Shown piece after piece: positions 45,139 through 55,316 of a stretch of 64,000 nucleotides of DNA. Position 1 is the stretch's first letter, and the number at the start of each line of letters is the position of its first letter. The position numbers and the translations under genes were made by a program. Below the pieces are notes generated by a model that saw only the letters and a list, made by a program, of their open reading frames with translations, was not told the DNA's origin and searched no databases. Source of the DNA: Pseudoxanthomonas sp. JBR18 (lineage in GTDB: Bacteria; Pseudomonadota; Gammaproteobacteria; Xanthomonadales; Xanthomonadaceae); assembly GCF_028198165.1 (NCBI RefSeq), contig NZ_CP116339.1, forward strand, positions 4,099,001 to 4,163,000, given 5' to 3'.

Positions 45139-46416
45139 ATGAGCGAGTCATACCCCCTCAGCTGGTACGCGGCCAGCGTCGATCCCCTGCCCCTCCAGCC
45201 CACGCTGGAAGGCCGCCTCACCTGCGATGTCTGCATCCTCGGCGCCGGCTACACTGGACTGTCCGCCGCATTGGAGTTGGCCGAGGCCGGCTATCGCGTC
45301 GTGGTACTGGAGTCGCACCGGATCGGCTGGGGAGCGTCGGGCCGGAACGGGGGCCAGGCCATCGTCGGCTTCGGCTGTGGCGAGGAGAAACTGGAACACC
45401 TGGTCGGACTGGACCAGGCGCGGCGCCTGTTCGACCTCTCGCGTGAAGGCCTGGACTGGCTGCACGCCCGCCTGGCCAGGCACGGCATTCAGGCCCACTG
45501 GCGTCCCGGCCACGCCACCGTGCCGCTCAAGCCGCGCCAGCAGCGCGACGTGCAGGCGATGGTCGAACGCTTCCACACCTACTACGCCCATCCGGTCGAG
45601 TGGTGGGACCGCGAACGCCTGCGCGCCAACCTCGCCAGCGACCGTTGCCTGGGCGCGCTCTACGACCCGATCAGCGGCCACCTGCACCCGCTGGCCTATG
45701 CGCTGGGCCTGGGACGCGCGGCGCTGGCCGCCGGCGTCCAGATCTTCGAAGGCACCCCGGTCACGCAGTTGGTCCGCGGCGCCAAGCCCGTCTTCCGCAC
45801 TGCGCAGGGCGAGGTGCATTGCGAGTTCGCCGTGCTGGCCGGCAACGCGCTGCTGCAGGGCATCGCCCCGGAGCTGGAGGCGCGGATCATGCCGGTCGGC
45901 ACCTATATCGCCGCCACCGCCCCACTGGGCGAGGACGGGGCCCGCGCCCTGATCGGCAACGACATGGCCGTGGCCGATACCGCATGGACGCTGGATTACT
46001 ACCGGCTCAGCCACGACCATCGCCTGCTGTTCGGCGGGCGGGCCAGCTATTCCGGGCGCGCCCCGCGAGACCTGCAGGCGATCATGCGCCGGCGCATCGT
46101 CGCGGTGTTCCCGCAACTGCGCGACACCTCGCTGGATTACACCTGGGGGGGTGTGGTGGACATCTCGCTCAATCGTGCCCCCCACTGGGGGCGCCTGGCG
46201 CCCAACCTGTACTTCGCCCAGGGATTCTCAGGTCATGGTGTGGTCGCCACCGGGCTGGCCGGCAAACTCATCGCGGAGGCGATCGCCGGCCAGTCCCAGC
46301 GGCTGGACCTGTTCGCCAGGATCAAGCACGCGCCCTTCCCCGGCGGCCAGGCCCTACGCACCCCGCTGCTGGTCGCGGCAATGGGCTGGTACAAGCTGCG
46401 CGACGCACTTTGGTAA
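45139..46416 (+). CDS. puuB: FAD-dependent amine oxidase, probable gamma-glutamylputrescine oxidase
   Basis: 425 residues. The dinucleotide site is VCILGAGYTGLSAALELAEA; a second block, GWGASGRNGGQAIVGFGCGE, and the DAO-family end NLYFAQGFSGHGVVATGLAG are diagnostic of PuuB/OrdL-like oxidases. The N-terminal SYPLSWYAASVDPLPLQPTL motif is usual for PuuB. It oxidises gamma-glutamylputrescine to the aldehyde, giving peroxide. CAGGAG precedes the ATG. Confidence 0.92.
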   Translation: MSESYPLSWYAASVDPLPLQPTLEGRLTCDVCILGAGYTGLSAALELAEAGYRVVVLESHRIGWGASGRNGGQAIVGFGCGEEKLEHLVGLDQARRLFDLSREGLDWLHARLARHGIQAHWRPGHATVPLKPRQQRDVQAMVERFHTYYAHPVEWWDRERLRANLASDRCLGALYDPISGHLHPLAYALGLGRAALAAGVQIFEGTPVTQLVRGAKPVFRTAQGEVHCEFAVLAGNALLQGIAPELEARIMPVGTYIAATAPLGEDGARALIGNDMAVADTAWTLDYYRLSHDHRLLFGGRASYSGRAPRDLQAIMRRRIVAVFPQLRDTSLDYTWGGVVDISLNRAPHWGRLAPNLYFAQGFSGHGVVATGLAGKLIAEAIAGQSQRLDLFARIKHAPFPGGQALRTPLLVAAMGWYKLRDALW

Positions 46417-46484
46417 GCACAAAGGCCTCAAGAACCCCGCAGTCGTGCCGTTATGGGCACTGACTCTCCAAGTCTTCGCGACCC

Positions 46485-47792
46485 ATGTCACCGTTTCCGC
46501 ATCTAGCGGCGTTTCAAGCTGGCGACGAAGTGCTCCCGCAGAAAGTCCTGCTGGTGGAGAACTCGCGCACCTTCACCACCCTGGTGCGCGAGGCGATTTC
46601 CCAACGCATCAATCTGCCGGTGACCGTGGTCTCCACCCTGGCCGAGGCCGCGCGGGTGCTGGAGAGCGAGGATGGCTGGTTTATGGTGATGACCGGCCTG
46701 GTCCTGTCCGACGGTGACCGCGACACGGTCGTGGACTTCTTCGTCTCGCGCGGGCTGCCGACCGTGGTGGTCAGCGGCGTCTACGACGAAGACCTGCGCA
46801 AGCGCGTGCTGCAGCAGCAGATCATCGACTACGTACTGAAGAACGCCCCGGGCAGCATCGACTACCTGGCCTGGCTGGTGCAGCGTCTGGAACGCAACCG
46901 GCGCATCGCCGCCCTGGTGGTGGACGATTCGCTTTCCGCGCGGGCGTACGCCGCCGGACTGCTGAGCATGTACGGCTATCGGACCGAACAGGCGGCTGGC
47001 GGCGCCGAGGCACTGGAAGTGCTGGAGAAAGACCCCGGCATCCGCCTGGTGGTGGTCGACCAGGAAATGCCGGGCATGGAGGGCGTGGAATTCATCCGCC
47101 GCATGCGCGCCATCCGCGCGCGCGACAAGGTCACCGTCATCGGCCTGTCCGGTAGCAGCGACCCCACCCTGATCCCCCGCTTCCTCAAGAATGGCGCCAA
47201 CGATTTCCTGCGCAAGCCGTTCTCACGCGAGGAGTTCTTCTGCCGCGTCTCGCAGAACGTCGATCAGCTGGAGTTGATCGGCACCCTGCAGGACCTGGCC
47301 ACGCGCGACTTTTTGACCGGGCTGCCCAACCGGCGGCACTTCCTGGAGCAGGGCCAGCGCATGCTGCCTCACCTGCGCCAGCAATCGGCCCAGGTCGCCG
47401 CGGCGATGGTCGACATCGACCATTTCAAACACATCAACGACACCTGGGGCCACGAGGCCGGCGACGACGCGTTGCGCGCGGTGGCCAATGCTGTCTCACG
47501 TCACGCCCGCCCGCAGGACCTGGTCGCCCGCTTCGGCGGCGAGGAATTCTGCCTGCTCGCGCCGGGACTGAGCGCGGACGAGGCGGCGACGTACTTCGAG
47601 GACCTGCGCCACCGCATCGCCGAGCTGGACGTCCAGATCGCGGGCGACCGCCTGAAGACCACCGTCAGTATTGGCGTGTGCCTCAGCGCGGGCGCTCACG
47701 ACGAGACCCTGCACAGCCTGCTGGCCGAGTCCGACCGTCGCCTGTACTTGGCCAAGGCCGGCGGACGTAACCAGGTCATCGCCTCGGGCTGA
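46485..47792 (+). CDS. Diguanylate cyclase with two receiver domains
   Basis: 435 residues in three parts. REC1 (~20-135) is degenerate: the acceptor position is Thr70 ([10 protein letters not shown]) and the acidic pocket is reduced (LLVENS). REC2 (~141-256) is intact with Asp192 ([10 protein letters not shown]) and Lys in FLRKPF. The GGDEF domain (~270-432) has GGEEF at 351-355, so it is active, and an RxxD inhibitory site (Arg342-Asp345) five residues before it. It should make c-di-GMP when REC2 is phosphorylated. No kinase gene is adjacent; a hemerythrin follows 134 bp downstream. Confidence 0.93.
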   Translation: MSPFPHLAAFQAGDEVLPQKVLLVENSRTFTTLVREAISQRINLPVTVVSTLAEAARVLESEDGWFMVMTGLVLSDGDRDTVVDFFVSRGLPTVVVSGVYDEDLRKRVLQQQIIDYVLKNAPGSIDYLAWLVQRLERNRRIAALVVDDSLSARAYAAGLLSMYGYRTEQAAGGAEALEVLEKDPGIRLVVVDQEMPGMEGVEFIRRMRAIRARDKVTVIGLSGSSDPTLIPRFLKNGANDFLRKPFSREEFFCRVSQNVDQLELIGTLQDLATRDFLTGLPNRRHFLEQGQRMLPHLRQQSAQVAAAMVDIDHFKHINDTWGHEAGDDALRAVANAVSRHARPQDLVARFGGEEFCLLAPGLSADEAATYFEDLRHRIAELDVQIAGDRLKTTVSIGVCLSAGAHDETLHSLLAESDRRLYLAKAGGRNQVIASG

Positions 47793-47926
47793 CAGCCTTG
47801 GTCGGCGCGGCGGTGCGCATACACCGGACCGCCGTGCCTTGCGCCAGATCAATGCCTCAGCGACGCGTGTCGCACACATTGCCTTCCATCGGCCCCGCCA
47901 ACCTGGGGCGTCCTGGAAGCGTCAAC

Positions 47927-48388
47927 ATGGCCCTGCTGATCTGGCAGAACGACCTGGACACCGGCATCGAGGAGATCGACCGGCAACACCGGCGCATCGT
48001 TGAGATGATCAACCAGCTGCATGCCGCCCAGCGCACCCACGAGCAGCTGGCCGTGGGCGAGGTGATCGAGGAGCTGGTGGACTACACGATGTCCCACTTC
48101 GCCTTCGAAGAGGAACTGCTGGAGGAAGCCGGCTATCCCTTCACCGCCGCGCACAAGCGGGTGCACGAGGTGTTCATCCGTCGGGTCAACGAGTTCCGGC
48201 TGCGCTTCCAGGCTGGCGAGGACGTCTCCGACGATCTCAAGCACCTGTTGTCGCGCTGGCTGTTCAACCATATCCGCAACGACGACAAGGCCTACGCCGA
48301 GGACGTCCGCCGGCACCTGGACCACTTCAGCCGCGCCCATCAACAAGGGGGCTGGATGAAGCGCACCCTGGCGCGCCTGTTTCACTGA
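47927..48388 (+). CDS. Bacteriohemerythrin
   Basis: 153 residues from the ATG at 47927 (GGAAGC site). All di-iron ligands are in place: His21, His57, Glu61, His76, His80, His115 and Asp120 ([34 protein letters not shown]). It should bind oxygen reversibly. A basic C-terminal tail of about 15 residues ([11 protein letters not shown]) is unusual and could contact membrane or a partner. Its place right after the cyclase gene suggests oxygen-linked signalling. Confidence 0.93.
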   Translation: MALLIWQNDLDTGIEEIDRQHRRIVEMINQLHAAQRTHEQLAVGEVIEELVDYTMSHFAFEEELLEEAGYPFTAAHKRVHEVFIRRVNEFRLRFQAGEDVSDDLKHLLSRWLFNHIRNDDKAYAEDVRRHLDHFSRAHQQGGWMKRTLARLFH

Positions 48389-48401
48389 CCGCCAGCTTGC
48401 C

Positions 48402-49688
48402 TCATCGGGCCACGCTGGCGTGGCGTCGCACCACCATCAGCGCCAGCAGCGTGATCACCGCCGCCGCGCTCAGGTAGAACCCGACCGACTGTACGCCGTA
48501 CTGCCCGGCCAGCCACTTGGCGGCCGCCGGCGCCGGCGCCGCGCCCAGGATGCTGGCCAGGTTGAACGACAGCGACGAGCCGGTATAACGCACGCTCACC
48601 GGATAGACCTCCGACAGCAGCGTGCCCACCGGGCCGTAGGTACAGCCCATGATGAAAAAGCCGACCGACAGGAACAGCAGCACCATCGCCGGATGCCCGG
48701 ACTGGAACAGTGTGGAGAACAGCAGGCCGAACACGAAGATGCACACCGTGGCCACCATCATCGCCTTGCGCGCGGTGGCGCGGTCGCCGTAGAGCGCCGA
48801 GAGCGGGATGCCCGCAGCGAAGAACAGGATGCCGATCATCTGCAGCAGCAGGAATTCCTGCTTGCTGTAGCCCAGGGTGCCGGTACCGTAGCCCAGGGCG
48901 AACACGGTCATCAGGTAGAACAGCACGAAGGTCGCCAGGGCGCCCAGGGTCCCGGCCAGCATCGGCCCGAAGTGTCGGGTGAACACCTCGCCCATCGGCA
49001 GGCGCACGCGCTCGTTGCGGTCCAGGGCCTTCTGGAAATCCGGGGTCTCGGCGATCTTCAGCCTCACCCACAGGCCGACGATCACCAGCAGCGAGGAGGC
49101 GATGAACGGCACGCGCCAGCCCCAGGCCAGGAACTGGTCGCTCGACAGCGCCGCGCCCATGATCAGGAAGGTGCCCGCCGAAAGCAGGAAGCCCAGCGGC
49201 GCGCCCAGCTGCGGGAACATGCCGTACCACCCGCGCTTGCCGGGGGGCGCGTTCTCGGTCGCCAGCAGCACCGCACCGCCCCATTCGCCGCCCAGGCCCA
49301 GGCCCTGGCCGAAGCGGAACAGGGTCAGCAGCGCCGGGGCGGCCAGCCCGATGGTCGCATAGGTCGGCAGCAGGCCGATCGCCACCGTGGAGATTCCCAT
49401 CGTCAGCAACGCCGCCACCAGCGTGGCCTTTCGGCCGATCCGGTCACCGAAATGTCCAAACATCGCCGAACCGACCGGACGGGCGATGAAGGCCACCGCG
49501 AAGGTGGCCAGCGACGACAGCTGCGCGGCGGTCTCGTTGCCCGGCGGGAAGAACAGATGCGGGAACACCAGCACCGCGGCGGTGGCATAGATGTAGAAAT
49601 CGAAGAACTCGATGGTGGTGCCCATCAAGCTGGCCACCAGCACGCGCGCGGGCGAGTTGGTGGTGGGAGCGGCGGCGACGGAAGACAT
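48402..49688 (-). CDS. MFS transporter, metabolite:H+ symporter family
   Basis: 428 residues from the ATG at 49688, 12 membrane segments. MHS-family hallmarks: GTTIEFFDFYIYATAAVLVF at TM1, GHFGDRIGRKATLV between TM2 and 3, and RFGQGLGLGGEWGGAVLLAT at TM4. Relatives import alpha-ketoglutarate, shikimate, proline betaine or citrate. The substrate is unknown. It is convergent with the hemerythrin gene (13 bp apart, no terminator). Confidence 0.9.
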   Translation of the reverse strand: MSSVAAAPTTNSPARVLVASLMGTTIEFFDFYIYATAAVLVFPHLFFPPGNETAAQLSSLATFAVAFIARPVGSAMFGHFGDRIGRKATLVAALLTMGISTVAIGLLPTYATIGLAAPALLTLFRFGQGLGLGGEWGGAVLLATENAPPGKRGWYGMFPQLGAPLGFLLSAGTFLIMGAALSSDQFLAWGWRVPFIASSLLVIVGLWVRLKIAETPDFQKALDRNERVRLPMGEVFTRHFGPMLAGTLGALATFVLFYLMTVFALGYGTGTLGYSKQEFLLLQMIGILFFAAGIPLSALYGDRATARKAMMVATVCIFVFGLLFSTLFQSGHPAMVLLFLSVGFFIMGCTYGPVGTLLSEVYPVSVRYTGSSLSFNLASILGAAPAPAAAKWLAGQYGVQSVGFYLSAAAVITLLALMVVRRHASVAR

Positions 49689-49789
49689 CGATGAAAACCG
49701 GTTCAGGAAAACGAAGCCGGCGGATTCTGTCATGTTTGCCTGATCACGTCGGCAATGGTTGCAGGCGTGACGATCCTGGCACGCAGGCT

Positions 49790-50020
49790 TCAGGCGTCGA
49801 GCTGCTCCACGGCGTTACGGGCCAATGGAACCAGCCCCTCTCCGCCCTCACGCACGTAGCGCAGCAACTTGCGACGCATGCCCGGCTCCCAGAATTTCAC
49901 CAGATGCTGGCGAACCCCTTCGGCGCCGATGGCCTGGTCGGACTCGGCGGCGAAGTAGGCGGCGATGTCGTTGGCCATCTCGACCAGGCGATTGACGCGT
50001 TCACCGGCAGTCTCGTTCAT
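49790..50020 (-). CDS. fdsD: Formate dehydrogenase delta subunit
   Basis: 76 residues. VNRLVEMANDIAAYFAAESD and the FWEPGMRRKLL block identify the small FdsD protein found only with NAD-dependent molybdenum formate dehydrogenases. It is thought to help maturation or stability of the enzyme. Its start overlaps the fdhD stop by four bases; it ends the operon. Confidence 0.92.
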   Translation of the reverse strand: MNETAGERVNRLVEMANDIAAYFAAESDQAIGAEGVRQHLVKFWEPGMRRKLLRYVREGGEGLVPLARNAVEQLDA

Positions 50021-50865
50021 GGGCGGTCCTCGTGGATGTCTTCGATGAAGCGCGGCGCGTGGGTGTACACCGCGTGGCCGTCCTCACGCGCAAAGCCCAG
50101 CAGGGTCAGGCCGGTGCGCTGGGCCAGGGAGATGGCCAACGCGGTCGGTGCGGAGATCGCGGCCATGAAGGCGATGCCGGCGCTGGCCGCCTTCATCGCC
50201 ATTTCGTAGCTGGCGCGGCTGGTCACCACCAGGAAGCCGGCCTGTGGATCATGGCCGGCCCGATGCATCGCTCCGATCAACTTGTCCAGCGCGTTGTGGC
50301 GGCCAACGTCCTCGCGCACCAGCACGACACGGCCATCGGCCAGCGCCCAGCCTGCGGCGTGGGTGGCGCCCGTGCGCGCGTTGAGCGGCTGCAAGCCGCG
50401 CAGCTCCCGCAGGGCGCGCTGCAGGGCGGATGCGGTGACCTTGATGCCCTCGCCCACCGGTGCCGGTGAACGCAGGGCCGCTTCCAGCAGTTCGCTGCCG
50501 CACACGCCGCAGCCACTGCGCCCACTCATGCTGCGGCGGCGCTGCTGCAGGATCTCCGCGCGGTCCTGCGGGATGCGCACACGGATCTCCACACCCTCCA
50601 GCAGGTGCTCGACCGAGGCGACCTGCGCATCGTCGAAGGCTTCCACGATGCCCTCGCTCAGGGCAAACCCCTGCGCAAAATCGTCCAGGTCCGCAGGCGT
50701 GGCCATCATCACCGCGAACGGCGCATCGTTGTAGACGAAGGCCACCGGCACCTCTTCGGCGATGTGGTCTTCCAGCGTGCGCACGGTGTCGCCACGCCGC
50801 CTGGCCACGCCGCGCACGACGCTGCCGGCGTCTTCGGTCCGCTCTGCGGTGTGGCTCTCGCTCAT
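50017..50865 (-). CDS. fdhD: Formate dehydrogenase accessory sulfurtransferase
   Basis: 282 residues. The catalytic Cys119-x-x-Cys122 motif lies in GCGVCGSELLE; the bis-MGD-binding region includes DVGRHNALDKLIGAMHRAG. FdhD passes sulfur from IscS to the molybdenum cofactor to make active formate dehydrogenase. The ATG at 50865 is 4 bp after the fdsA stop. Confidence 0.95.
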   Translation of the reverse strand: MSESHTAERTEDAGSVVRGVARRRGDTVRTLEDHIAEEVPVAFVYNDAPFAVMMATPADLDDFAQGFALSEGIVEAFDDAQVASVEHLLEGVEIRVRIPQDRAEILQQRRRSMSGRSGCGVCGSELLEAALRSPAPVGEGIKVTASALQRALRELRGLQPLNARTGATHAAGWALADGRVVLVREDVGRHNALDKLIGAMHRAGHDPQAGFLVVTSRASYEMAMKAASAGIAFMAAISAPTALAISLAQRTGLTLLGFAREDGHAVYTHAPRFIEDIHEDRP

Positions 50866-50869
50866 GGTC

Positions 50870-53758
50870 CTATTCTGCGGCAGGCAGCAGTTGCTCCTGC
50901 AGCGTGTCGAAGGCCTTGTGCCGCTGCTGCCAGTCCGAAGGCTGGGTCACCCGCGTGACCTGGACCGCGGTGACCTTGTACTCGGGACAGTTGGTCGCCC
51001 AGTCCGAGTTATCGGTGGTGATCACGTTGGCGCCCGAGCCAGGGAAGTGGAAGGTGGTGTAGGCCACGCCCGGCTGTACCCGGTCGGTAATGCGCGCGCG
51101 CAGGACGGTGTCGCCCGCGCGGCTGGCCACGCCGACCCAGTCGCCCTCGGCGATGCCGCGCTCCTCGGCATCGTGCGGATGCAGCTCCAGGCGATCCTCG
51201 TCGTGCCAGGTGGAGTTGGGCGTGCGCCGGGTCTGCGCGCCGACGTTGTACTGGCTCAGGATGCGCCCGGTGGTCAACAGCAGCGGGAAGCGCGCGTTGA
51301 CCTTCTCACGCGTGGGCACGTATGGCGTCAGCATGAACTTGCCCATGCCGCGCACGAAGGCATCCACGTGCATGGTCGGCGTGCCCTCCGGGTGCTCGGT
51401 GTTGCACGGCCACTGGATGCTGCCCATCTCCTCCAGGCGCGCGTAGCTGACACCGGTGAAGGTCGGGGTGAGCCGGGCGATCTCGTCCATGATCTGCGAG
51501 GGGTGGGTATAGGCCATCGGATAGCCCATGGCATTGGCCAGCAACTGGGTGATCTCCCAATCCGCATAGCCGGCCTTGGGTGCCATGATCTTCCTCACCC
51601 GCGAGATGCGGCGCTCGGCGTTGGTGAAGGTGCCATCCTTCTCCATGAACGAGCTGCCGGGCAGGAACACGTGCGCGAACTTGGCCGTCTCGTTGAGGAA
51701 CAGGTCCTGCACCACTACGCACTCCATCGCGCTCAGCGCGGCGGTGACGTGCTGGGTATTGGGATCGGACTGGCCGATGTCCTCGCCCTCGATGTACAGC
51801 CCCTTGAACTCGCCATCCAGCGCCGCCTCGAACATGTTGGGGATGCGCAGCCCCGGCTCGTCGTGCAGCGGCACGCCCCACTCGCCCTCGAACAGCGCCC
51901 GCACCTGGGCGTCGCCCACGTGGCGATAGCCGGGAAACTCATGCGGGAAGCTGCCCATGTCGCAGGAACCCTGCACGTTGTTCTGCCCGCGCAGCGGGTT
52001 GACGCCCACGCCGGGCCGGCCCAGGTTGCCGGTGGCCATGGCCAGGTTGGCAATGCCCATCACCGCGGTGGAGCCCTGCGCGTGCTCGGTCACGCCCAGG
52101 CCGTAGTAGATGGCCGCGTTGCGCGCGCCGGCATACAGGCGTGCGGCCTGGCGCACCAGCGCGGCGTCCACCCCGGTCTCGGCCTGCAGCGCCTCCGGCG
52201 AGCGCGAGGGATCGGCCACGTAGCTGCGCCACTTGGCGAAGGGTTCGGGCTCGCAGCGCGCGGCGATGAAGCCCTCATCGGCCAGGCCTTCGGTCACGAT
52301 GACGTGGGCCAGCGCGTTGAGCATGGCCACGTTGGTGCCGGGCTTGAGCTTGAGATGGACCTCGGCCTTGCCGTGCGGCGTCTTGACCAGGTCGATGCGG
52401 CGCGGGTCGATCACGATCAGCTTGGCGCCCTCGCGCAGGCGCCGCTTCATCTGCGAGGCGAACACCGGATGGCCGTCGGTTGGATTGGCGCCCATGACCA
52501 GGATCACGTCGGCATGGCGCACCGAGTCGAAATCCTGGGTGCCGGCCGATTCGCCCAGGGTCTGCTTGAGCCCGTAGCCGGTCGGCGAATGGCACACGCG
52601 CGCGCAGGTATCGACGTTGTTGTTGCCAAAGCCGGCGCGCACCAGCTTCTGCACCAGGTAGGTTTCCTCGTTGGTGCAGCGCGAGGAGGTGATGCCGCCA
52701 ATGGAGAACTTGCCGTACTGCTGCTGCAGGCGCTTGAACTCGCTGGCGGTGTGGGCGATCGCCTCCTCCCAGCTCACCACCTGCCACGGGTCGGTGATCT
52801 GCTTGCGGATCATCGGCGTGGTGATGCGGTCCGGATGGGTGGCGTACCCCAGCGCGAAGCGCCCTTTGACGCACGAATGCCCGTGGTTGGCGTGCCCGTC
52901 GGCGTTGGGGACCATGCGCACCAGCTGGTCGCCCTGCATCTCGGCGCGGAACGAGCAGCCCACGCCGCAATAGGCACAGGTGGTGACCACGCTGTGGTCG
53001 GCCTGGCCCAGGGTGATCAGGGACTTTTCCGACAGCGTCGCGGTTGGGCAGGCCTGCACGCAGGCGCCGCAGCTGACGCACTCCGATTCCAGGAACGGCT
53101 GCTCCTGCGCGGCGGACACCTTGGATTCGAAGCCACGTCCGGCGATGGTCAGGGCGAAGGTGCCCTGCACCTCGCTGCAGGCGCGCACGCAGCGCGAGCA
53201 GACGATGCACTTGGACGGATCGAAGGTGAAATACGGGTTGGACGCGTCCTTGTCGGCGAACAGCGGATTGACGTGCCCGTCCTGGCTGACCGGCTTGACG
53301 TGGTTGGCGCCCTCGTAGCCGTAGCGCACCTCGCGCAGGCCGACCGCGCCGGCCATGTCCTGCAGTTCGCAATGGCCGTTGGCCGGGCAGGTCAGGCAGT
53401 CCAGCGGATGGTCGGAAATGTACAGCTCCATCACCCCGCGCCGCAGTTCGCCCAGCTTGGGTGACTGCGTGCGCACCACCATGCCCTCGGTCACCGGCGT
53501 GGTGCACGAGGCGGGGTAGCCCTTGCGTCCTTCGATCTCCACCAAGCACAAGCGGCATGAGCCGAAGGCGTCGAGCGCATCGGAGGCGCACAGCTTGGGA
53601 ATCTTGGTTCCCATCAGCGCCGCGGCACGCATGATCGAGGTGCCTTCGGGCACCTGCACCGACTGGCCGTCGATGTTCAGGGTGACCTTTTTGAGCGGCT
53701 GAAGCTGGATGAGCTGGGGATTGGGGGTGCCCAGGTCGGTTTCGGCGATGGAACGCAT
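50870..53758 (-). CDS. fdsA: NAD-dependent formate dehydrogenase alpha subunit
   Basis: 962 residues. The N-terminal NuoG-like part carries a plant-type 2Fe-2S site (Cys57, 68, 71, 85), the His117/Cys121/124/130 cluster, and two 4Fe-4S sets (Cys184/187/190/194 and 227/230/233/237). The molybdopterin part begins with Cys261/264/268/296. Cys389 in CARVCHSP takes the place of selenocysteine as Mo ligand. It oxidises formate to CO2. Ten bases separate it from fdsB. Confidence 0.96.
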   Translation of the reverse strand: MRSIAETDLGTPNPQLIQLQPLKKVTLNIDGQSVQVPEGTSIMRAAALMGTKIPKLCASDALDAFGSCRLCLVEIEGRKGYPASCTTPVTEGMVVRTQSPKLGELRRGVMELYISDHPLDCLTCPANGHCELQDMAGAVGLREVRYGYEGANHVKPVSQDGHVNPLFADKDASNPYFTFDPSKCIVCSRCVRACSEVQGTFALTIAGRGFESKVSAAQEQPFLESECVSCGACVQACPTATLSEKSLITLGQADHSVVTTCAYCGVGCSFRAEMQGDQLVRMVPNADGHANHGHSCVKGRFALGYATHPDRITTPMIRKQITDPWQVVSWEEAIAHTASEFKRLQQQYGKFSIGGITSSRCTNEETYLVQKLVRAGFGNNNVDTCARVCHSPTGYGLKQTLGESAGTQDFDSVRHADVILVMGANPTDGHPVFASQMKRRLREGAKLIVIDPRRIDLVKTPHGKAEVHLKLKPGTNVAMLNALAHVIVTEGLADEGFIAARCEPEPFAKWRSYVADPSRSPEALQAETGVDAALVRQAARLYAGARNAAIYYGLGVTEHAQGSTAVMGIANLAMATGNLGRPGVGVNPLRGQNNVQGSCDMGSFPHEFPGYRHVGDAQVRALFEGEWGVPLHDEPGLRIPNMFEAALDGEFKGLYIEGEDIGQSDPNTQHVTAALSAMECVVVQDLFLNETAKFAHVFLPGSSFMEKDGTFTNAERRISRVRKIMAPKAGYADWEITQLLANAMGYPMAYTHPSQIMDEIARLTPTFTGVSYARLEEMGSIQWPCNTEHPEGTPTMHVDAFVRGMGKFMLTPYVPTREKVNARFPLLLTTGRILSQYNVGAQTRRTPNSTWHDEDRLELHPHDAEERGIAEGDWVGVASRAGDTVLRARITDRVQPGVAYTTFHFPGSGANVITTDNSDWATNCPEYKVTAVQVTRVTQPSDWQQRHKAFDTLQEQLLPAAE

Positions 53759-53768
53759 GGTGACCTCC

Positions 53769-55316
53769 TCAGGCCGCGTCGGACTGGCGGACGCGGTCGA
53801 AGTCTTCGGGGAAATGATCCAGGGCGCTGAGCACCGGGTACGGCGTCAGCCCCCCCAGCGCGCACAGCGAGCCGTGCAGCATGGTCTGGCACAGGTCGCG
53901 CAACAGCGCCTCCTGCACCGCGCCATGCGTGGCGAAGCGGTCGATGACCTCCACCCCGCGGGTGGAGCCGATTCGGCACGGCGTGCACTTGCCGCAGGAC
54001 TCGATCGCACAGAACTCCATGGCGTAGCGGGCCTGTTCGAGCATGTCCACGGTGTCGTCGAACACCACGATGCCGCCATGGCCGAGCATGCCGCCGACCT
54101 TGGCAAAGGCCTCGTAGTCCAGCGGCGTGTCGAACAGCGATTCGGGCAGATAGGCGCCCAGCGGGCCGCCGACCTGTACCGCGCGGATCGGCCGGCCGCT
54201 GGCCGAACCGCCGCCGTAGTCGTACAGCACCTGGCGCAGGGTCAGCCCGAACGGCACCTCGACCAGCCCGCCGTGGGCGATGTTGCCCGCCAGCTGCAAT
54301 GGCAGCGTGCCGCGCGAGCGGCCAGTCCCGTAGTCGTGGTAGGCCGGCGCGCCATCGGCCAGGATCGCGGGCACCGCCGAGAAGGTGATCACGTTGTTGA
54401 TCACGGTGGGCTTGCCGAACAGACCCTTGAGCGCCGGCAGCGGCGGTTTGAAACGCACCTGTCCGCGCTTGCCTTCCAGGCTCTCCAACAGCGAGGTCTC
54501 CTCGCCGCAGATGTAGGCCCCGGCGCCCAGGCGCACCTCCAGGTCGAAGCGCCGCCCGGAGCCGGCGATGTCCGCGCCCAGCCAGCCCGCCGCGTAGGCC
54601 TGGGCGATGGCGGCATTGAGCGTGCGCCAGGCGTGCGGGTACTCGCTGCGCAGGTAGATGTAGCCCTGGGTCGCCCCGACCGCCAAGCCGGCGATGGTCA
54701 TGCCTTCGACCAGGCACAGCGGGTCGCCCTCCATCAGCATGCGGTCGGAGAACGTGCCCGAGTCGCCTTCGTCGGCATTGCAGACGATGTATTTCTGCAG
54801 GGCGTGGGCATCGTGCACGGTCTGCCACTTGATCCCGGTCGGGAACGCCGCACCGCCGCGCCCGCGCAGGCCGGAGGCGGTCACCGTCTCCACGACCTTC
54901 GCCGGCTCCAGCGCCAACGCGCGCTTGAGCCCGGCCCAGCCGCCATGGGCGGCGTAGTCGTCCACATCCACCGGATCGATCACGCCGACGCGGGCGAAGG
55001 ACACCCGCCGCTGGTCGCGGAAATACGGATGCTGGGTGATATCGCCCAGACGCAGGGCATGGGCGCCGCCCTCCAGCCATCCGGCCTGGAACAGGCCCGC
55101 GATATCCCCCTCGCCCACCGGCGCATAGGCCACCCGCCCCTGGGGCGTGGCGACTTCGACCAGCGGTTCCAGCCACAGCAGCCCACGCGAGCCATTGCGG
55201 ACCACACGCACGTCCAGGCCGCGGGCCTGGGCCTCGCGGGTGATGGCGGCGGCCACGGCATCGGCGCCGACCGAGACCGCGGCGGCGTCGCCTGGCACAT
55301 ACACCGTAATGCTCAT
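53769..55316 (-). CDS. fdsB: NAD-dependent formate dehydrogenase beta (NADH-binding) subunit
   Basis: 515 residues. An N-terminal thioredoxin-like domain (~1-105) is fused to a NuoF-like body with FMN/NAD motifs RGRGGAAFPTG (151-161) and NADEGDSGTF, and a 4Fe-4S site at Cys441, 444, 447 and 485 (CGKCTPC). It passes electrons from the alpha subunit to NAD+. Its start overlaps the fdsG stop by four bases. Confidence 0.95.
   Translation of the reverse strand: MSITVYVPGDAAAVSVGADAVAAAITREAQARGLDVRVVRNGSRGLLWLEPLVEVATPQGRVAYAPVGEGDIAGLFQAGWLEGGAHALRLGDITQHPYFRDQRRVSFARVGVIDPVDVDDYAAHGGWAGLKRALALEPAKVVETVTASGLRGRGGAAFPTGIKWQTVHDAHALQKYIVCNADEGDSGTFSDRMLMEGDPLCLVEGMTIAGLAVGATQGYIYLRSEYPHAWRTLNAAIAQAYAAGWLGADIAGSGRRFDLEVRLGAGAYICGEETSLLESLEGKRGQVRFKPPLPALKGLFGKPTVINNVITFSAVPAILADGAPAYHDYGTGRSRGTLPLQLAGNIAHGGLVEVPFGLTLRQVLYDYGGGSASGRPIRAVQVGGPLGAYLPESLFDTPLDYEAFAKVGGMLGHGGIVVFDDTVDMLEQARYAMEFCAIESCGKCTPCRIGSTRGVEVIDRFATHGAVQEALLRDLCQTMLHGSLCALGGLTPYPVLSALDHFPEDFDRVRQSDAA

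Noticed and set aside
52580..52620. Selenocysteine in the formate dehydrogenase active site
   Set aside because: The active-site codon reads Cys (residue 389), no in-frame TGA is present, and the NAD-dependent Fds type is normally a Cys enzyme.
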